Shown here in pieces: positions 23,987 to 36,061 of a stretch of DNA of 64,000 nt; the first letter of the stretch is position 1; each line of letters starts with the position of its first letter. A program made the position numbers and the translations under genes. The stretch covers positions 21,790,046 through 21,854,045 of the forward strand of contig JACGWO010000007.1 of NCBI GenBank assembly GCA_034509735.1. Reading direction: 5' to 3'. The notes below the pieces were generated by a model. It made no database searches. It was not told the DNA's origin and saw only the letters and a program-made list of their open reading frames with translations. The DNA comes from Sesamum alatum. Its lineage: Eukaryota; Streptophyta; Magnoliopsida; Lamiales; Pedaliaceae.

Positions 23987-24401
23987 TGAAGGACAAGCGG
24001 ATCCACCCGGGAGCGCGAGCGGAAGCGAGAAAGCATGAAAGATACGTAAATTTAAAATAATTAAATAAACGTAATCCCAAGGGGTGTACCCTTGGGTGCT
24101 CAACCGAGCGTTCGATGTAGGATGTATTAATATTGAAGCATATATTATACATAGGGCATAGATGAAATGTAAATCTACAAAAGCGTAATAAACCGTTACC
24201 TTTGTAGATTTCACGTGTGCGCGACTACTTGCGTTGTTCCTTCAACGGAATGTTCACAAAATCCAAACGTATGTCTCCAAAGATGGTCCACACCACACCG
24301 AAAGAAACTCACGTTCTCTTTGCTATAAGAAAACGAGTTTATGAAGGAATCGGCTTAAGAGAATAAACACTATGAATTAGTGTTCTCTTAAACCTACTTT
24401 T
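23987..24401 (-). repeat. 5' LTR of element B, proximal part
   Basis: It starts TGAAGGACAAGCGG and matches 8411-8821. It is cut at 24401 where element C begins and resumes at 34204. The LTR hairpin is at 24076-24096. Confidence 0.88.
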
Positions 24402-26592
24402 TGAAGGACAAGCGGATCCGCCCGGGAGCGCGAGTGGAAGCGAGAAAGCGAGAAAAGTGTGTAATTTAAATCAAATTCAAAATACGCGAATCCCAAGGGG
24501 TGTACCCTTGGGTGCTCAACCGGGCGTTCGATGTAGGATGTGTAAATATTAAAACATATATTTAAACACATAGGGCAAAGATATATAAATGAAATCAATC
24601 AAAGCGTAATAAACCATTACCTTTGATTGTTTAGCGTATGCTCCCGGCTACTACCGTTGTTCCTTCTCCGGAATGCTCACGAAATCGAAACGTATGGATT
24701 CTCCAAAGGTGATCCACACCACACCGGAAGAAACACACGTTCTTCTTGCTAGAAAAGAACGGGTTTAGGAAGGAATCGGTTTAAGAGAAGAACACTATGA
24801 ATTAGTGCTCTCTTAAACTTACTTTGTTCTTCTTCTTGATTCAAAATCAAGTGAAGAACACAAGTGTAAGAGAGGGAGGGAGCACGAAATTTTGAGAGAG
24901 AGGAGAGGATTTTTGTCTTCTCTTTTTCCTAGAAAAAGATGAATAATGAATCACTTATGCTAGGTGTTATATATTCTAATATATATACATAATTAATGTG
25001 ATTATTGGAATGTGTCTAGGTTCATCCAAGGTTCATCCAAGCCTATCAAAATTTATGGTATGATCAAATCATACCAAAAGGGAAGAGCTTGATTGGAGTT
25101 GATTTATCTCTTTCCAAAAGAGACAAGTCAACATACCACCTAGCATGCAACATGGCTGATTTTGCTTCCTCCAAGGGAGCATGTCGGCTATGTTTAATTA
25201 AGGGAAGAAGTCCAACTTCTTCCTATTCCAAATTAGGAATTATTTCTCCTCTCGGGTATAATTTAATGGACTGGGTTTTATCGTAGTCCAATTACGACTA
25301 ACCCAATATTAAATCCAATTTAATGTCCACTTAAATTATTCCCGTTGATCTTTTAATCCAATTAAAAGATCCAACGTCTCAACATCTCAACTTTCCATAT
25401 TTAATCGAAAATCCAATTTACCGATTAAATGAAAGCCCGATATAATATCGGCCCGTCCATCCAATGGACTTTCCCTTAAGTAATCCAATTACTTATTTTT
25501 ATCCTTCGAGATTGACTCCAAGTCGATCTCTCAACCTCCTCGGTGATTTGTGTGTGACCCTTTAGGTTCACCCTCAGCTAGATTTGGGCCCGTGTCCCAC
25601 AAGGGCCCGTTACCATGGGTGGCCGTCTAGCAACGGTCTATGGCACTAGAGACTAGGTGAATTGGCGTGAACATTTAGGCGCCGATTCCGTACGGGTACG
25701 ATCCTTCCGTCTACCGTCTCCCGGCCTTAGTCTAGGGTATGGAATTGGGCGTCGGTTCCCATCCTTGACTAGGCATCTATGCTTAATACTCGAGACTACG
25801 TATGCTTCATTGCATCGACACAGGAAACCATTCCCTGTTCGACCAACCACTGTGGCCACAGCTTCAAACAACATGTACGTGTCTCCGAGTGCACAGGAGA
25901 TATCTCTGTCATATACTGACAGGGGACGGATCCTCTTCTTGGAATCCACCGTCCTCGCTACACATTCCGACTGCACTAGACAAGGCTTATAATGATCATC
26001 TTACAGAATGATCACCTCTCGCCAGATCCAAGATACAGCCGTCCTGTGCACGTGACTGCCATGATTCCTCAATTCTGAGGATTACTCCCGTACTATCGGA
26101 ACCGGGGAATCCAATCATACCGACCAAGCCTCCAAGGCTTCTATATGATGATCCCCGCGAGTCAGTCCAGTCGGCTCGACCCCAGTCGACCAACCCATCA
26201 AGATCGTGTAGGCGTCCCACGCCTGTCGCCGATGAAACACGGCACTCATCCAATGAACACGACTCTTGACGCAAGTCTCAATAGGACTCTCGATGCCCTG
26301 TCTCGAGGTCCTCGACTTGGAACGTTTCAGACCCAACTCTTAATCAGTTGGTTTCATGACCACCATCCAATGCGTGGTCCAACTGCACGAGTTGTTATCC
26401 ATGGTCTGTGGGCTTTGTTGCGATATAAGTTAAACACCATATTAACAAATGTAAGATGAGCGCAACAAAGAAGGTACTATTGGTGACGAATACTCATCTT
26501 ATTCATCACATAATAATATTACATTCACATCAAGTGGTCGGATAGGTTACAAATTGCCAAACCTATTGGCTTTCTGGTCACCTATTCCAACA
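24402..26592 (-). repeat. 3' LTR of element C
   Basis: This 2191 bp LTR (TGAAGGACAAG...ATTCCAACA on +) carries a deletion of roughly 40 bp relative to 31975-34203. LTR hairpin 24492-24512, palindrome 25850-25861. Confidence 0.93.
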
Positions 26593-26608
26593 ATCTCCCA
26601 CTTGACCT
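26593..26608 (-). other. Polypurine tract of element C
   Basis: ATCTCCCACTTGACCT on + is the reverse complement of the AAGTGGGAGAT tract, directly against the LTR end. Confidence 0.88.
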
Positions 26609-28809
26609 AAAGCCAATCACCCATTGGCCTCAAACCTCTTATTCAGATGGTGAGTATGGGCAACTTGCGACATGGGCTTAGCAAGTGGATCTGCTATGTT
26701 TTCTGCGGAGCTGACTCGGTCCAACCGAACGTCATTCCTGCTATCCATCTCTCTAAGAGATGGTAGCGTCTAAGAATATGCTTGGATCGTGATGAGATAT
26801 CGGTTCCTTTGCTAGCGCTATCGCCCCATTGTTATCATAAAAGATAACTACAGGCTTACAATGCTAGGTAGTACATCCAACCCTTGGATGTAGCTCATCA
26901 ACCAAACCACTCCTTAGCAGCTTCCAAAGCCGCTATGTATTCAACACTCTATGGTGGAGTCCGACGTGGTAGCCTACTTGGAACTCTTCCAAGTAACCAC
27001 GCCACCATTTAGTCTAAATACAAAAACCATACTGAGACTTGGCATCATCGTCATTCGACTGGAAGCTAGCGTCGCTATAGCCTTCCAGTATCAACCCTCC
27101 ACCGCCGTAGATCAAGAACATGTCCTTAGTCCTTTTCAGGTACTTTTGGATAGTCTTGACTGCACTCCAGTGATATCGGCTAGTTACGCTCAAAGCAAAA
27201 GCCACATCAGGTCTAGTGCACTGAACAGCATACTGTATGCTGCCTACGGCTGAAGCATAGGGGATGTCCAACATCCTTTTAAGCTCCTCATCAGTCTTAG
27301 GAGACTGCTTCTTAGATAACTTAATTCCATGCCTCATAGGAAGGAATCCTCGTTTTGAGTTCTCCATCTTGAATCTCTTCAAGACTTTCTCAATGTACGA
27401 GGACTGTGCCATTCCTAACATCCTTCTAGATCTATCCCTGTAGATCTTGATGCCAAGGATGTAGTATGCCTCGCCCATATCCTTCATAGAGAATTGCGTT
27501 GACAACCAAGCTTTAGTGGTACCTAACATCTTAGCATCATTCCCAATGAGCAAGATGTCATCCACGTAAAGCACCAGAAACGCAAACTGAGCTCCCACTG
27601 ATCTTCTTGTATACACAAGGATCGGACTCGTTCTTGATGAAATCATATCCCCGTATGACTTCATCAAAACGTATGTTCCAGCTTCGGGTTTAACCCCTTT
27701 TGGTGGATCTGCTAGGGTCCAAATCTTGTTTGTACCCATCGAGTCCATCTCGGATTTCATGGCCTCAAGCCACTTATCCGAATCGATGTCCGACATCGCT
27801 TCTCCGTACATCTTTGGATCATTATCCAACTGACCGGTCAGGCCCAGAAATCCATACCTATCAGGTGCATGGGATACTCTGGCCGACCTACGGAGGACTG
27901 GAACAATATCAGTGGGAACTTCAGGCTCAGATGTCACTGCCGCCTCTTGGGGTTCCTCACTTGATTCCTCAAGGAGCACCTCATCGCGTCGACTATCCGA
28001 TGAAAAACCTTTTTCCAAGAACACTGCGTTTCGCGAGACAAAAACCTTTTGCTCGAAGGGATCATAGAAATAATACCCCGCAGTTTCTTTCGGATAGCCG
28101 ATGAACCTGCATAAACTAGACCTCGAGTCCAGTTTATCTCCCACTAATCTCTTGACATATGCGGGGCAACCCCACACTTTCAAGTATTTGTAGGAGGCAG
28201 GCTTGCCATGCCATATCTCATGTGGCGTCTGGGATACCCTTTTAGATGGCGCCAAGTTCAAAACTTTGGCCGCCGTCTCAAGAGCGTATCCCCAGAAGGA
28301 AAGGGGTAGTTCGGTAAAACTCATCATGGATCGGACCATGTCTAACAAGGTCCGATTCCTCCTTTCAGACACACCATTAAGCTGCGGTGTTCCAGGAGGG
28401 GTCCACTGAAAGAGAATCCCATTCTCTTTTAGATAATCAGTAAACTCACCACTCAAATACTCTCCACCTCGGTCCGACCGAAGGGCTTTGATCTTTCGAC
28501 CGGTTTGGTTCTCTACTTCAAGTCTGTATTCCTTAAACCTTCCAAAGGGTTCAGACTTGTACCTCATCAGGTAAACATAACCATACCGTGAGTTATCATC
28601 GATAAAGGTTATGAAGTACGAGTACCCACCTCTAGCCTGAGTATTTAGTGGACCACAGACATCTGTATGGATCAAATCTAACAGACCACTGGCTAGCGTA
28701 CTTTGTCCAACAAAGGGTTTCTTGGTCATCTTTCCCTTTAGACAGGATTCGCAGGTCGGTAGGTTGTCCAAATCGTCTATTTCTAGACTCTTTGAGTCCA
28801 CCAACCTTC
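26609..28809 (-). pseudogene. pol pseudogene of element C (IN-RT-RH) with frameshifts and RT deletion
   Basis: The main open frame (28804-27014, 596 codons) holds integrase with D48, D111 and E147 (D,D35E), then RT and RNase H. Three defects are visible. A one-base loss at the gag-pol junction near 28810 puts gag and pol out of frame. About 330 bp is deleted in RT near 27690, where GVKP is joined to sequence normally 110 residues later and in another frame; YVDD survives. A further break near 27014 is followed by the remaining RNase H in other frames, with the ADPL.KP segment near 26680. It would have joined gag in one polyprotein as in D. RT cannot be functional. Confidence 0.9.
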
Positions 28810-30162
28810 TTACCTATCTTTAGAGATATGACCTAACCTCGCATGCCATATCTGTGCGTTATTATGATCATCACGTTTTCGTTTGTGTTCTGCAGTCATA
28901 ATCCAATTAGACTGTTGAAGTATGTACAGACCGTTGACCAATGTACCAAGCAAATGAGAAATACCATCTTTGATAATGAAAAAACCGTTTTTATTGATGG
29001 TAAATTCATATCCCTCCTTATCAAGGACCGGGATGGAAATAATGTTTTTAATCATGCTAGGTACATAGAAACAGTCGTTCAGTACAATCCTAAAATGACT
29101 ACTAATGGCTAACTCTAGTGATCCTACGGCCTCCGCAACAACGGCCTTGCCATCGCCTAGCCTCAGGATCATCTCATCCTTGGTTAGCCTTCTGCTTCTT
29201 TGCAGTGCCTGCAAATCATTGCAGATGTGAGCACCACACTCGGTATCCAATACCCATGAAGCAGAATTAGTAATCATATTAACTTCAACCACAAACACAC
29301 CTGGGTTGGAGAGGAGTTGTGGGCACTCCCTCTTCCAATGCCCTTTCCCTTGGCAATGTATGCAGACATCATTTGCCTTGGACCGCTGAGAACCACGGGC
29401 CTTCCCTTTTCCTTTGCTTGGTCCAACCGGAGCAACAGGGACGCCCGGAGCGTGAGCAGGGGCCACAACCGTCTTCCCTTTGCCCTTCTTCCTCTTCCAG
29501 CGTTCGGCCCTCTTGCCATTCGCCTTGGAGGTCGAAGCCTCTCCTATCAATACCGCCGGCGCCGACTTGTGGGTCGTTGCCTCGTATTGGACCAGCATGT
29601 TGATCAACTCATGAATAGACTTCTCAAGTCCGTTCATGTTGTAGTTTACAACAAACGGGTCATAGGATGGAGGAAGCGACTGGAGGATCACGTCAATGTA
29701 CGTGTCATTGTTAAGCCCAGCTTTAAGGTCCTCGAGTTTCTCCACTAGGGAGAGCATCTTGACCCCATGACTCTGTACAGACGCTCCTTCAGCGAGCTTG
29801 GTGCCAAAGAATGCTTTTGTGGCGGCATATCTAATATGCCTATCCGGAACCGCATAAACCTCGTTCATGCGGAGCATTATGGCGGAGACGTTGTCCAGCC
29901 TCTCATACTGCTTCTGGATGTCGTTAGACATCGAAGCCAGTATGATACTGCGTACTTTCCGGTTGTCCTCATGCCATTTCTCGAACGTCAAACGTTCTTC
30001 AGGCGTGGACCCCTCCGGTAAGTTGCTCGGTGGCGGCTCGTCCAAGACGTAGCCTTGGTTCTCGAAACCGAGGACAATCCTCAGGTTTCTCAGCCAGTCC
30101 GAGTAGTTCGTTCCGTTGAATTTGTTAGTATCAAGAATCATGGTTAACGGGTTCTTAGACAT
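28810..30162 (-). CDS. gag (with protease start) of element C, 450 aa
   Basis: This is the longest intact gag in the window, starting at ATG 30162-30160 after the leader. The N-terminal 200 residues are a copia-type gag domain with an MLVQYEAT motif, followed by a Lys/Gly-rich linker (210-265) and one CCHC zinc knuckle (C267, C270, H275, C280) for RNA binding. The protease part begins near 300 but reads VLDTECG, so the catalytic DTG is DTE (D306, G308 replaced by E). The frame ends at residue 450 in the HARLGHISKDR segment through a one-base deletion. Gag could still assemble, but self-cleavage should be lost. In D the same frame continues into integrase. Confidence 0.9.
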   Translation of the reverse strand: MSKNPLTMILDTNKFNGTNYSDWLRNLRIVLGFENQGYVLDEPPPSNLPEGSTPEERLTFEKWHEDNRKVRSIILASMSNDIQKQYERLDNVSAIMLRMNEVYAVPDRHIRYAATKAFFGTKLAEGASVQSHGVKMLSLVEKLEDLKAGLNNDTYIDVILQSLPPSYDPFVVNYNMNGLEKSIHELINMLVQYEATTHKSAPAVLIGEASTSKANGKRAERWKRKKGKGKTVVAPAHAPGVPVAPVGPSKGKGKARGSQRSKANDVCIHCQGKGHWKRECPQLLSNPGVFVVEVNMITNSASWVLDTECGAHICNDLQALQRSRRLTKDEMILRLGDGKAVVAEAVGSLELAISSHFRIVLNDCFYVPSMIKNIISIPVLDKEGYEFTINKNGFFIIKDGISHLLGTLVNGLYILQQSNWIMTAEHKRKRDDHNNAQIWHARLGHISKDR

Positions 30163-31956
30163 ATCTACATTAATGAAAATGTAAAGCAGAAATTAGCAGA
30201 TGATGGTAATATTATTGTTCAAGTTGAAGACTTGGTCTTTTAGTCTTTAACCCTCCCACTATTTATACGAAAGTCCACCACTCTCAAGCGGAGTTTTCGG
30301 GAAACCATTTCCTAGTGGGCTTGGGATCCACAAGCGTAATCTCCATGCCCTGCTTTTACGATTCACATGAAGAAGACCTTGTGGGAGATATCCAATATCA
30401 TTCTCATCCAATGAGATTCCCAAGATATTTTGCCTCACCTATTCACATGGTCCCGAGGACTCCAAGCGAACCATGTTACTCAGTGTTGGGCCCGACCCAT
30501 CAACCAAATCATGCCTCAAACTGTCGCCCCCCACGACTCGTGAGACAGGGAAACAGCGAGCGCAGTCTTTTTGTTCACAACAATAGTGCAGCTTTCCCCT
30601 AGTCCAAGTGTGCCACGACTCGTGAGACCACACTTGCGTAGTGGTAGCTTCCTCACCACATTGCTGTGGATGGAAGGCTCGGACAGACCAAAATACCATT
30701 TTGATCCAAGTCCGTTCTGGGCCTAATATTTAATTTGGTCCAACCAAATGAGAGTTTGTGTATGACCGAGACCTCATCACATTATTTGTGTTTTAGCATG
30801 CATAAATATCCAATATTTAAAGCGATAAATAAATACGCCACACGCAGAAAACATAGCATACCCCTGTTAGGATGATCACAAGCCCAACCTATGCGACCCA
30901 CTGAGCCCGCAGTGAGTCTATGGTCTGTCTAGGGTGGTCCTAAAGTATTACAATAATAATAAACCCATTGTCATTCCAATGGGCCTTGAAGTGCTTCTTG
31001 TTTCACGCCTTGATGCTCCTCCTTGGGGTCTCCGACTCCAATTGCTTGTTAAAATTGAAACCTCACCAATCCTATCTACTCTCATTACAACTAAAAGTAA
31101 TACATCGGTAATAAAGAAATCAAGCCTTAACATCATGAGGCTGAAAATACGGGAGATGATAGTCCCAAAAACAAGAGGCACGCAGGCCCCACCCAACAGA
31201 AAATAAATAAACATTCATTCATCCATACACAAGGTCTAGGGCTTTTGTGATCATCCCATGTTGATTCCATCAACTCACATAACATAATTATTCCAAATAA
31301 TCATGCATAAATAACCAATGGATATTCCAAATACCCAAGTGATGTCCAACATCACAAAAGCATAAATATACAAATAATATGCAAAATTCAAAATTGAAAT
31401 TTAATGGACATTTTAAACAATGCATCCAATGCATGTATTAATCCCAAATTAATTAAGCAAATTTAATTCAAGGAATAATCCAATTATCCCAAAATAAAAA
31501 ATGCAAAATTAACATATTTTCAGAATATTGTGCAGAAAATACAGAAAATTGAATTTTCCGGAAAAAGTCGAAAAACGGCACAAAACGGCCCAGCCGTTGT
31601 GCTGGCCGGCCGCCCGTGCGCACAGGGCAGCGCGCGCTGGCCCTCAGCCAGCAGCGGCCGGCTGCGCACAGCGCGCGCGCGCGCCTGTGCGCGGCCACTG
31701 CCGGCCTGACCAAATTTTTTTTTTTTTTTTTTTGTTTTTCAAAACTGTTTCAGCACAATAACATTAATATTATTCTGAAAATAAGCATGCAATTTTAGAT
31801 CTAATCTAACAAAATTAAGCATGTCAAAAGTCCATTAAATCCAAACAATTGAATCATCATATTATTCATATATTTACGTAAATTAACATGCCAATAAAGC
31901 CATTTAAAAGCAAGTAGATCATGCCAAACACATAGATCTATGCCCCTTACATCGAA
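30163..31956 (-). other. Leader of element C
   Basis: This untranslated region matches the leaders of D and Z, with palindromes CACGACTCGTG at 30532-30542 and 30614-30624. A reduced GC-rich block (31580-31708) ends in a T run of about 25 (31708-31732). No coding sequence is supported. Confidence 0.8.
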
Positions 31957-31972
31957 CCGGGCTCTGATACCA
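31957..31972 (-). other. Primer-binding site of element C
   Basis: In reverse complement this is TGGTATCAGAGCCCGG, identical to D, two bases from the LTR end. Confidence 0.92.
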
Positions 31973-31974
31973 CT

Positions 31975-34203
31975 TGAAGGACAAGCGGATCCGCCCGGGA
32001 GCGCGAGCGGAAGCGAGAAAAGCGAGAAATGTGCGTAAATTTAAATCAAATTCCAAATACGCGAATCCCAAGGGGTGTACCCTTGGGTGCTCAATCGGGC
32101 GTTCGATGTAGGATGTGTAAATATTAAAACATATATTTAAACACATAGGGCATAGATATACAATTGAAATCAATCAAAGCGCAATAAACCGTTACCTTTG
32201 ATTGTTTAGCGTATGCTCCCGGCTACTAGCGTTGTTCCTTCTCCGGAATGCTCACGAAATCCAAACGTATGGATTCTCCAAAGGTGATCCACACCACATC
32301 GGAAGAAACACACGTTCTTCTTGCTAGAAAAGAACGGGTTTAGGAAGGAATCGGTTTAAGAGAAGAACACTATGAATTAGTGCTCTCTTAAACTTACTTT
32401 GTTCTTCTTCTTGATTCAAAATCAAGTGAAGAACACAAGTGTAAGAGAGGGAGGGAGCACGAAATTTTGAGAGAGATGAGAGGATTTTTGTCTTCTCTTT
32501 TTCCTAGAAAAAGATGAATAATGAATCACTTATGCTAGGTGTTGTATATTCTAATATATATACATAATTAATGTGATTATTGGAATGTGTCTAGGTTCAT
32601 CCAAGGATGTCTAGATTCATTCCAATCAATCACCATCAATTCTTCAATCAAGCCTACCAAAATTTATGGTATGATCAAATCATACCAAAAGGGAAGAGCT
32701 TGATTGGAGTTGATTTGTCTCTTTCCAAAAGAGACAAGTCAACATACCACCTAGCATGCAATATGGCTGATTTTGCTTCCTCCAAGGGAGCATGTCGGCT
32801 ATGTTTAATTAAGGGAAGAAGTCCAACTTCTTCCTATTCCAAATTAGGAATTATTTCTCCTCTCGGGTATAATTTAATGGACTGGGTTTTATCGTAATCC
32901 AATTACGACGAACCCAATATTAAATCCAATTTAATGTCCACTTAAATTATTCCCGTTGATCTTTTAATCCAATTAAAAGATCCAACGTCTCAACATCTCA
33001 ACTTTCCATATTTAATCGAAAATCCAATTTACCGATTAAATGAAAGCCCGATACAATATCGGCCCGTCCATCCAATGGACTTTCCCTTAAGTAATCCAAT
33101 TACTTATTTTTATCCTTCGAGATTGACTCCAAGTCGATCTCTCAACCTCCTCGGTGATTTGTGTGTGACCCTTTAGGTTCACCCTCAGCTAGATTTGGGC
33201 CCGTGTCCCACAAGGGCCCGTTACCATGGGTGGCCATCTAGCAACGGTCCATGGCACTAGAGACTAGGTGAATTGGCGTGAACATTTAGGCACCGATTCT
33301 GTACGGGTACGATCCTTCCGTCTGGCGTCTCCCGGCCTTAGTCTAGGGTATGGAATTGGGCGTCGGTTCCCATCCTTGACTATGCATCTATGCTTAATAC
33401 TCGAGACTACCTATGCTTCATTGCATCGACACAGGAAATCATTCCCTGTTCGACCAACCACTGTGGCCACAGTTTCAAACAGCATGTACGTGTCTCCGAG
33501 TGCATAGGAGATACCTCTGTCATATACTGACAGGGGACGGATCCTCTTCTTGGAATCCACCGTCCTCGCTACACATTCCGACTGCACTGGACAAGGCTTA
33601 TAATGATCATCTTACAGAATGATCACCTCTCGCCAGATCCAAGATACAGCCGTCCTGTGCACGTGACTGCCATGATTCCTCAATTCTGAGGATTACTCCC
33701 GTACTATCGGAACCGGGGAATCCAATCATACCGACCAAGCCTCCAAGGCTTCCATATGATGATCCCCGCGAGTCAGTCCAGTCGGCTCGACCCCAGTCGA
33801 CCAACCCATCAAGATCGTGTAGGCGTCCCACGCCTGTCGCCGATGAAACACGGCACTCATCCAATGAACACGACTCTTGACGCAAGTCTCAATAGGATTC
33901 TCGATGCCCTGTCTCGAGGTCCTCGACTTGGAACGTTTCAGACCCAACTCTTAATCAGTTGGTTTCATGACCACCATCCAATGCGTGGTCCAACTGCACG
34001 AGTTGTTATCCATGGTCTGTGGGCTTTGTTGCGATATAAGTTAAACACCATTTTAACAAATGTAAGATGAGCGCAACAAAGAAGGTACCATTAGTGACGA
34101 ATACTCATCTTATTCATCACATAATAATATTACATTCACATCAAGTTGTCGGATAGGTTACAAATTGCCAAACCTATTGGCTTTCTGGTCACCTATTCCA
34201 ACA
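31975..34203 (-). repeat. 5' LTR of element C
   Basis: This 2229 bp LTR has TATA-like TATATATA at 32555-32562, LTR hairpin arms CCCAAGGG (32067-32074) and CCCTTGGG (32080-32087), and palindrome CTGTGGCCACAG at 33461-33472. Confidence 0.93.
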
Positions 34204-35394
34204 CTCGACTTTCCATATTTAATCGATAAATCCAATTTACCGATTAAACAAGGGCCCGATACAATATCGGCCCGTCCATCCAATTGACTATCCCTTAAGT
34301 AATCAAATTACTTATTTACCCTTCGAGATTGACTACAAGGCAATCTCTCAACCTTCTCGGTGATTTGTGTGTGACCCTTTAGGTTTACCCTTAGCTAGAC
34401 TTGGGCCCATGTCCATCGGTGGCCGTCTAGCAATGGTCCATGGCACTAGAGACTAGGTGAATGTTAGCATGAACATTTAGGCCCCGATTCCATATGGGTA
34501 CAGTCCTTTCGTTTACCATCTCCCGGCCTTAGTCTAGGGTATAGAATTGGGCGTCGGTTCCCATCCTTGACTAGGCATCTATGCTTTATACTCGAGACTA
34601 CGCATGCTTCATTGCGTCACACAGGAAACCATTCCCTGTTCGACCAACCACTGTGGCCACAGTTTTAAACAACATGAACGTATCTCCGAGTGCATAGGAG
34701 ATACCTCTGTCACATACTGACAGGGGACGGATCCTCTTCTTGGAATCCACCGTCCTCGCTACACATTCTGACTACACTGGACAAGGCTTATAATGATCAT
34801 CTTACAGAATGATCACCTCTCGCCAGATCCAAGATACAGCCGTCCTGTGCACGTGACTACTATGGTTCCTCAAGTTTGAGGACTACTCCCATACTATCAA
34901 AACCGAAAAAATCCAATCATACCGACCAAGCCTCCAAGACTTCCATATGATGATCCCTGCGAATCAGTCCAGTCGGCTCGACCCCAGTCGACCAACCCAC
35001 CAAGATCGTATAGGCGTCCCACGCCTGTCGCCGATGAAACACGACACTCATCCAATGAACACGACTCTTAATGCAAGTCTCAATAGGACTCTCGATTCCT
35101 TCTCTCGAGGTCCTCGACTTGGAACGTTTCAGACCCAACTCTTAATCTGTTGGTTTCATGACCACCATCTAATGAGTGGCCCAACTGAATGAGTTGTTAA
35201 CCGTGGTCTGTGGGCTTTGTTGCGATATAAGTGAAACACCGTTTTAACATATGTAAAATGAGCGCAACAAAGTAGGTACCAATAGTGATGAACACTCATT
35301 TTATTTATCACATAATAATATTACATTTACATCAAGTTGTCGAATAGGTTACAAATTGCCAAACCTATTGGCTTTCTGGTCACCTATTCTAATA
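34204..35394 (-). repeat. 5' LTR of element B, distal part
   Basis: B LTR sequence resumes at a point equivalent to 9442 and runs to the LTR end, CTATTCTAATA at 35394 (terminal CA changed to TA). Palindrome CTGTGGCCACAG at 34651-34662. GTTCG follows as target duplication. Confidence 0.85.
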
Positions 35395-36061
35395 GTTCGG
35401 TGCACAGGACCTGATGTTTTTTATGCCTCATACATAACAACGGATATCGGGTGTGTACCGATGAGGTAATAGACAACAGTTGAGAGTAGTCTTTAAGACC
35501 TGAATAAGGATTAGAGAAGTGTTCTCGATGCACGGTTTATGCAGAGTTGATTCTAGAAGGTTATAGCAATACTAGCTTCTAGAATCATGTGAATAATATT
35601 TAGTCTCAATTCCTATGTATGTCCGGACTTAATGGTGAGTGTGGTAACTTGGAAATGTTCCATGCAGGATACCACGATGTTTCATCATGAAAGTTGAATA
35701 TATGCCAACTTTAGAATTTGTTTCCGGAAAGTGGTTTGGATGAAAATAGCATCCATTGGATGGATGTGGTGCCTAACAAGGCCGAGCCAGTAGTTGCCTT
35801 GGAGGTTGACAACTGGGATATGGTAAAAGCCTTTTGGGCCCGAGATCTCATTACAAGATCCATAAAAGATTTTTAGACAACCACCATCAACAGGTAGCGA
35901 TGGTAGGAAGAGGCACGATACGGTTCGACCGTATTACCTCGGCAGAAAAATAAAGTAGACCTGTGAGACTGAGCCGGTATCGTAGATTACTCATTCTCAG
36001 AAGGTTCTGAGAGACATGGATAATTGACTTTGAGGTTGTTAGAATAGGTGACATGGGAGAT
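35395..36061 (+). pseudogene. RNase H end of the pol pseudogene of element A
   Basis: This continues the reading broken at 8410. The first bases complete the VGSIQYAV..TRPD segment, and later parts match the RNase H region of D (for example the TAGAAGGTTATAGCAATACTAG stretch at the SDAS site). Stops and indels are frequent. It ends at a tract (CATGGGAGAT, 36052-36061) before the LTR. A 13 nt copy of the LTR start lies just upstream. Confidence 0.8.

Larger units (their letters stand above)
24402..34203 (-). mobile_element. Copia element C (9.8 kb), protease- and RT-defective
   Basis: On the - strand the order is 5' LTR 34203-31975, PBS 31972-31957, leader, intact gag (30162-28810), defective pol (28809-26610), PPT, and 3' LTR 26592-24402. 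It lies in the 5' LTR of B in the same orientation. No target duplication is visible (CTTTT left, CTCGA right), and about 620 bp of B LTR (equivalent to 8822-9441) is missing at the site. The LTRs are nearly identical apart from a short deletion in the left copy near 25030-25050. Confidence 0.92.
8411..35394 (-). mobile_element. Copia element B, internally deleted, interrupted by elements D and C
   Basis: On the - strand the order is 5' LTR (35394-34204 plus 24401-23987), PBS, a pol remnant lacking leader and gag, PPT, and 3' LTR (20955-20663 plus 10357-8411). The flanks GTTGG (8406-8410) and GTTCG (35395-35399) match at 4 of 5 bases and reconstitute the RNase H reading of element A, so they are the target duplication. 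D lies in its 3' LTR and C in its 5' LTR. B without its insertions would be about 7 kb. Confidence 0.88.

Noticed and set aside
23521..24036. 171-codon - strand frame apparently starting in the LTR
   Set aside because: It is a chance fusion of LTR, PBS and protease sequence made by the deletion in B, not a new gene.
31708..31732. T run in the C leader as a transcription terminator
   Set aside because: A homopolymer after a GC-rich block resembles a bacterial terminator, but this is a plant Pol II transcribed element, where such signals do not apply.
8411..35394. CRISPR-like or satellite array because of many repeated words
   Set aside because: The repeats are LTRs of about 2 kb, in pairs with internal regions, not short regularly spaced units.
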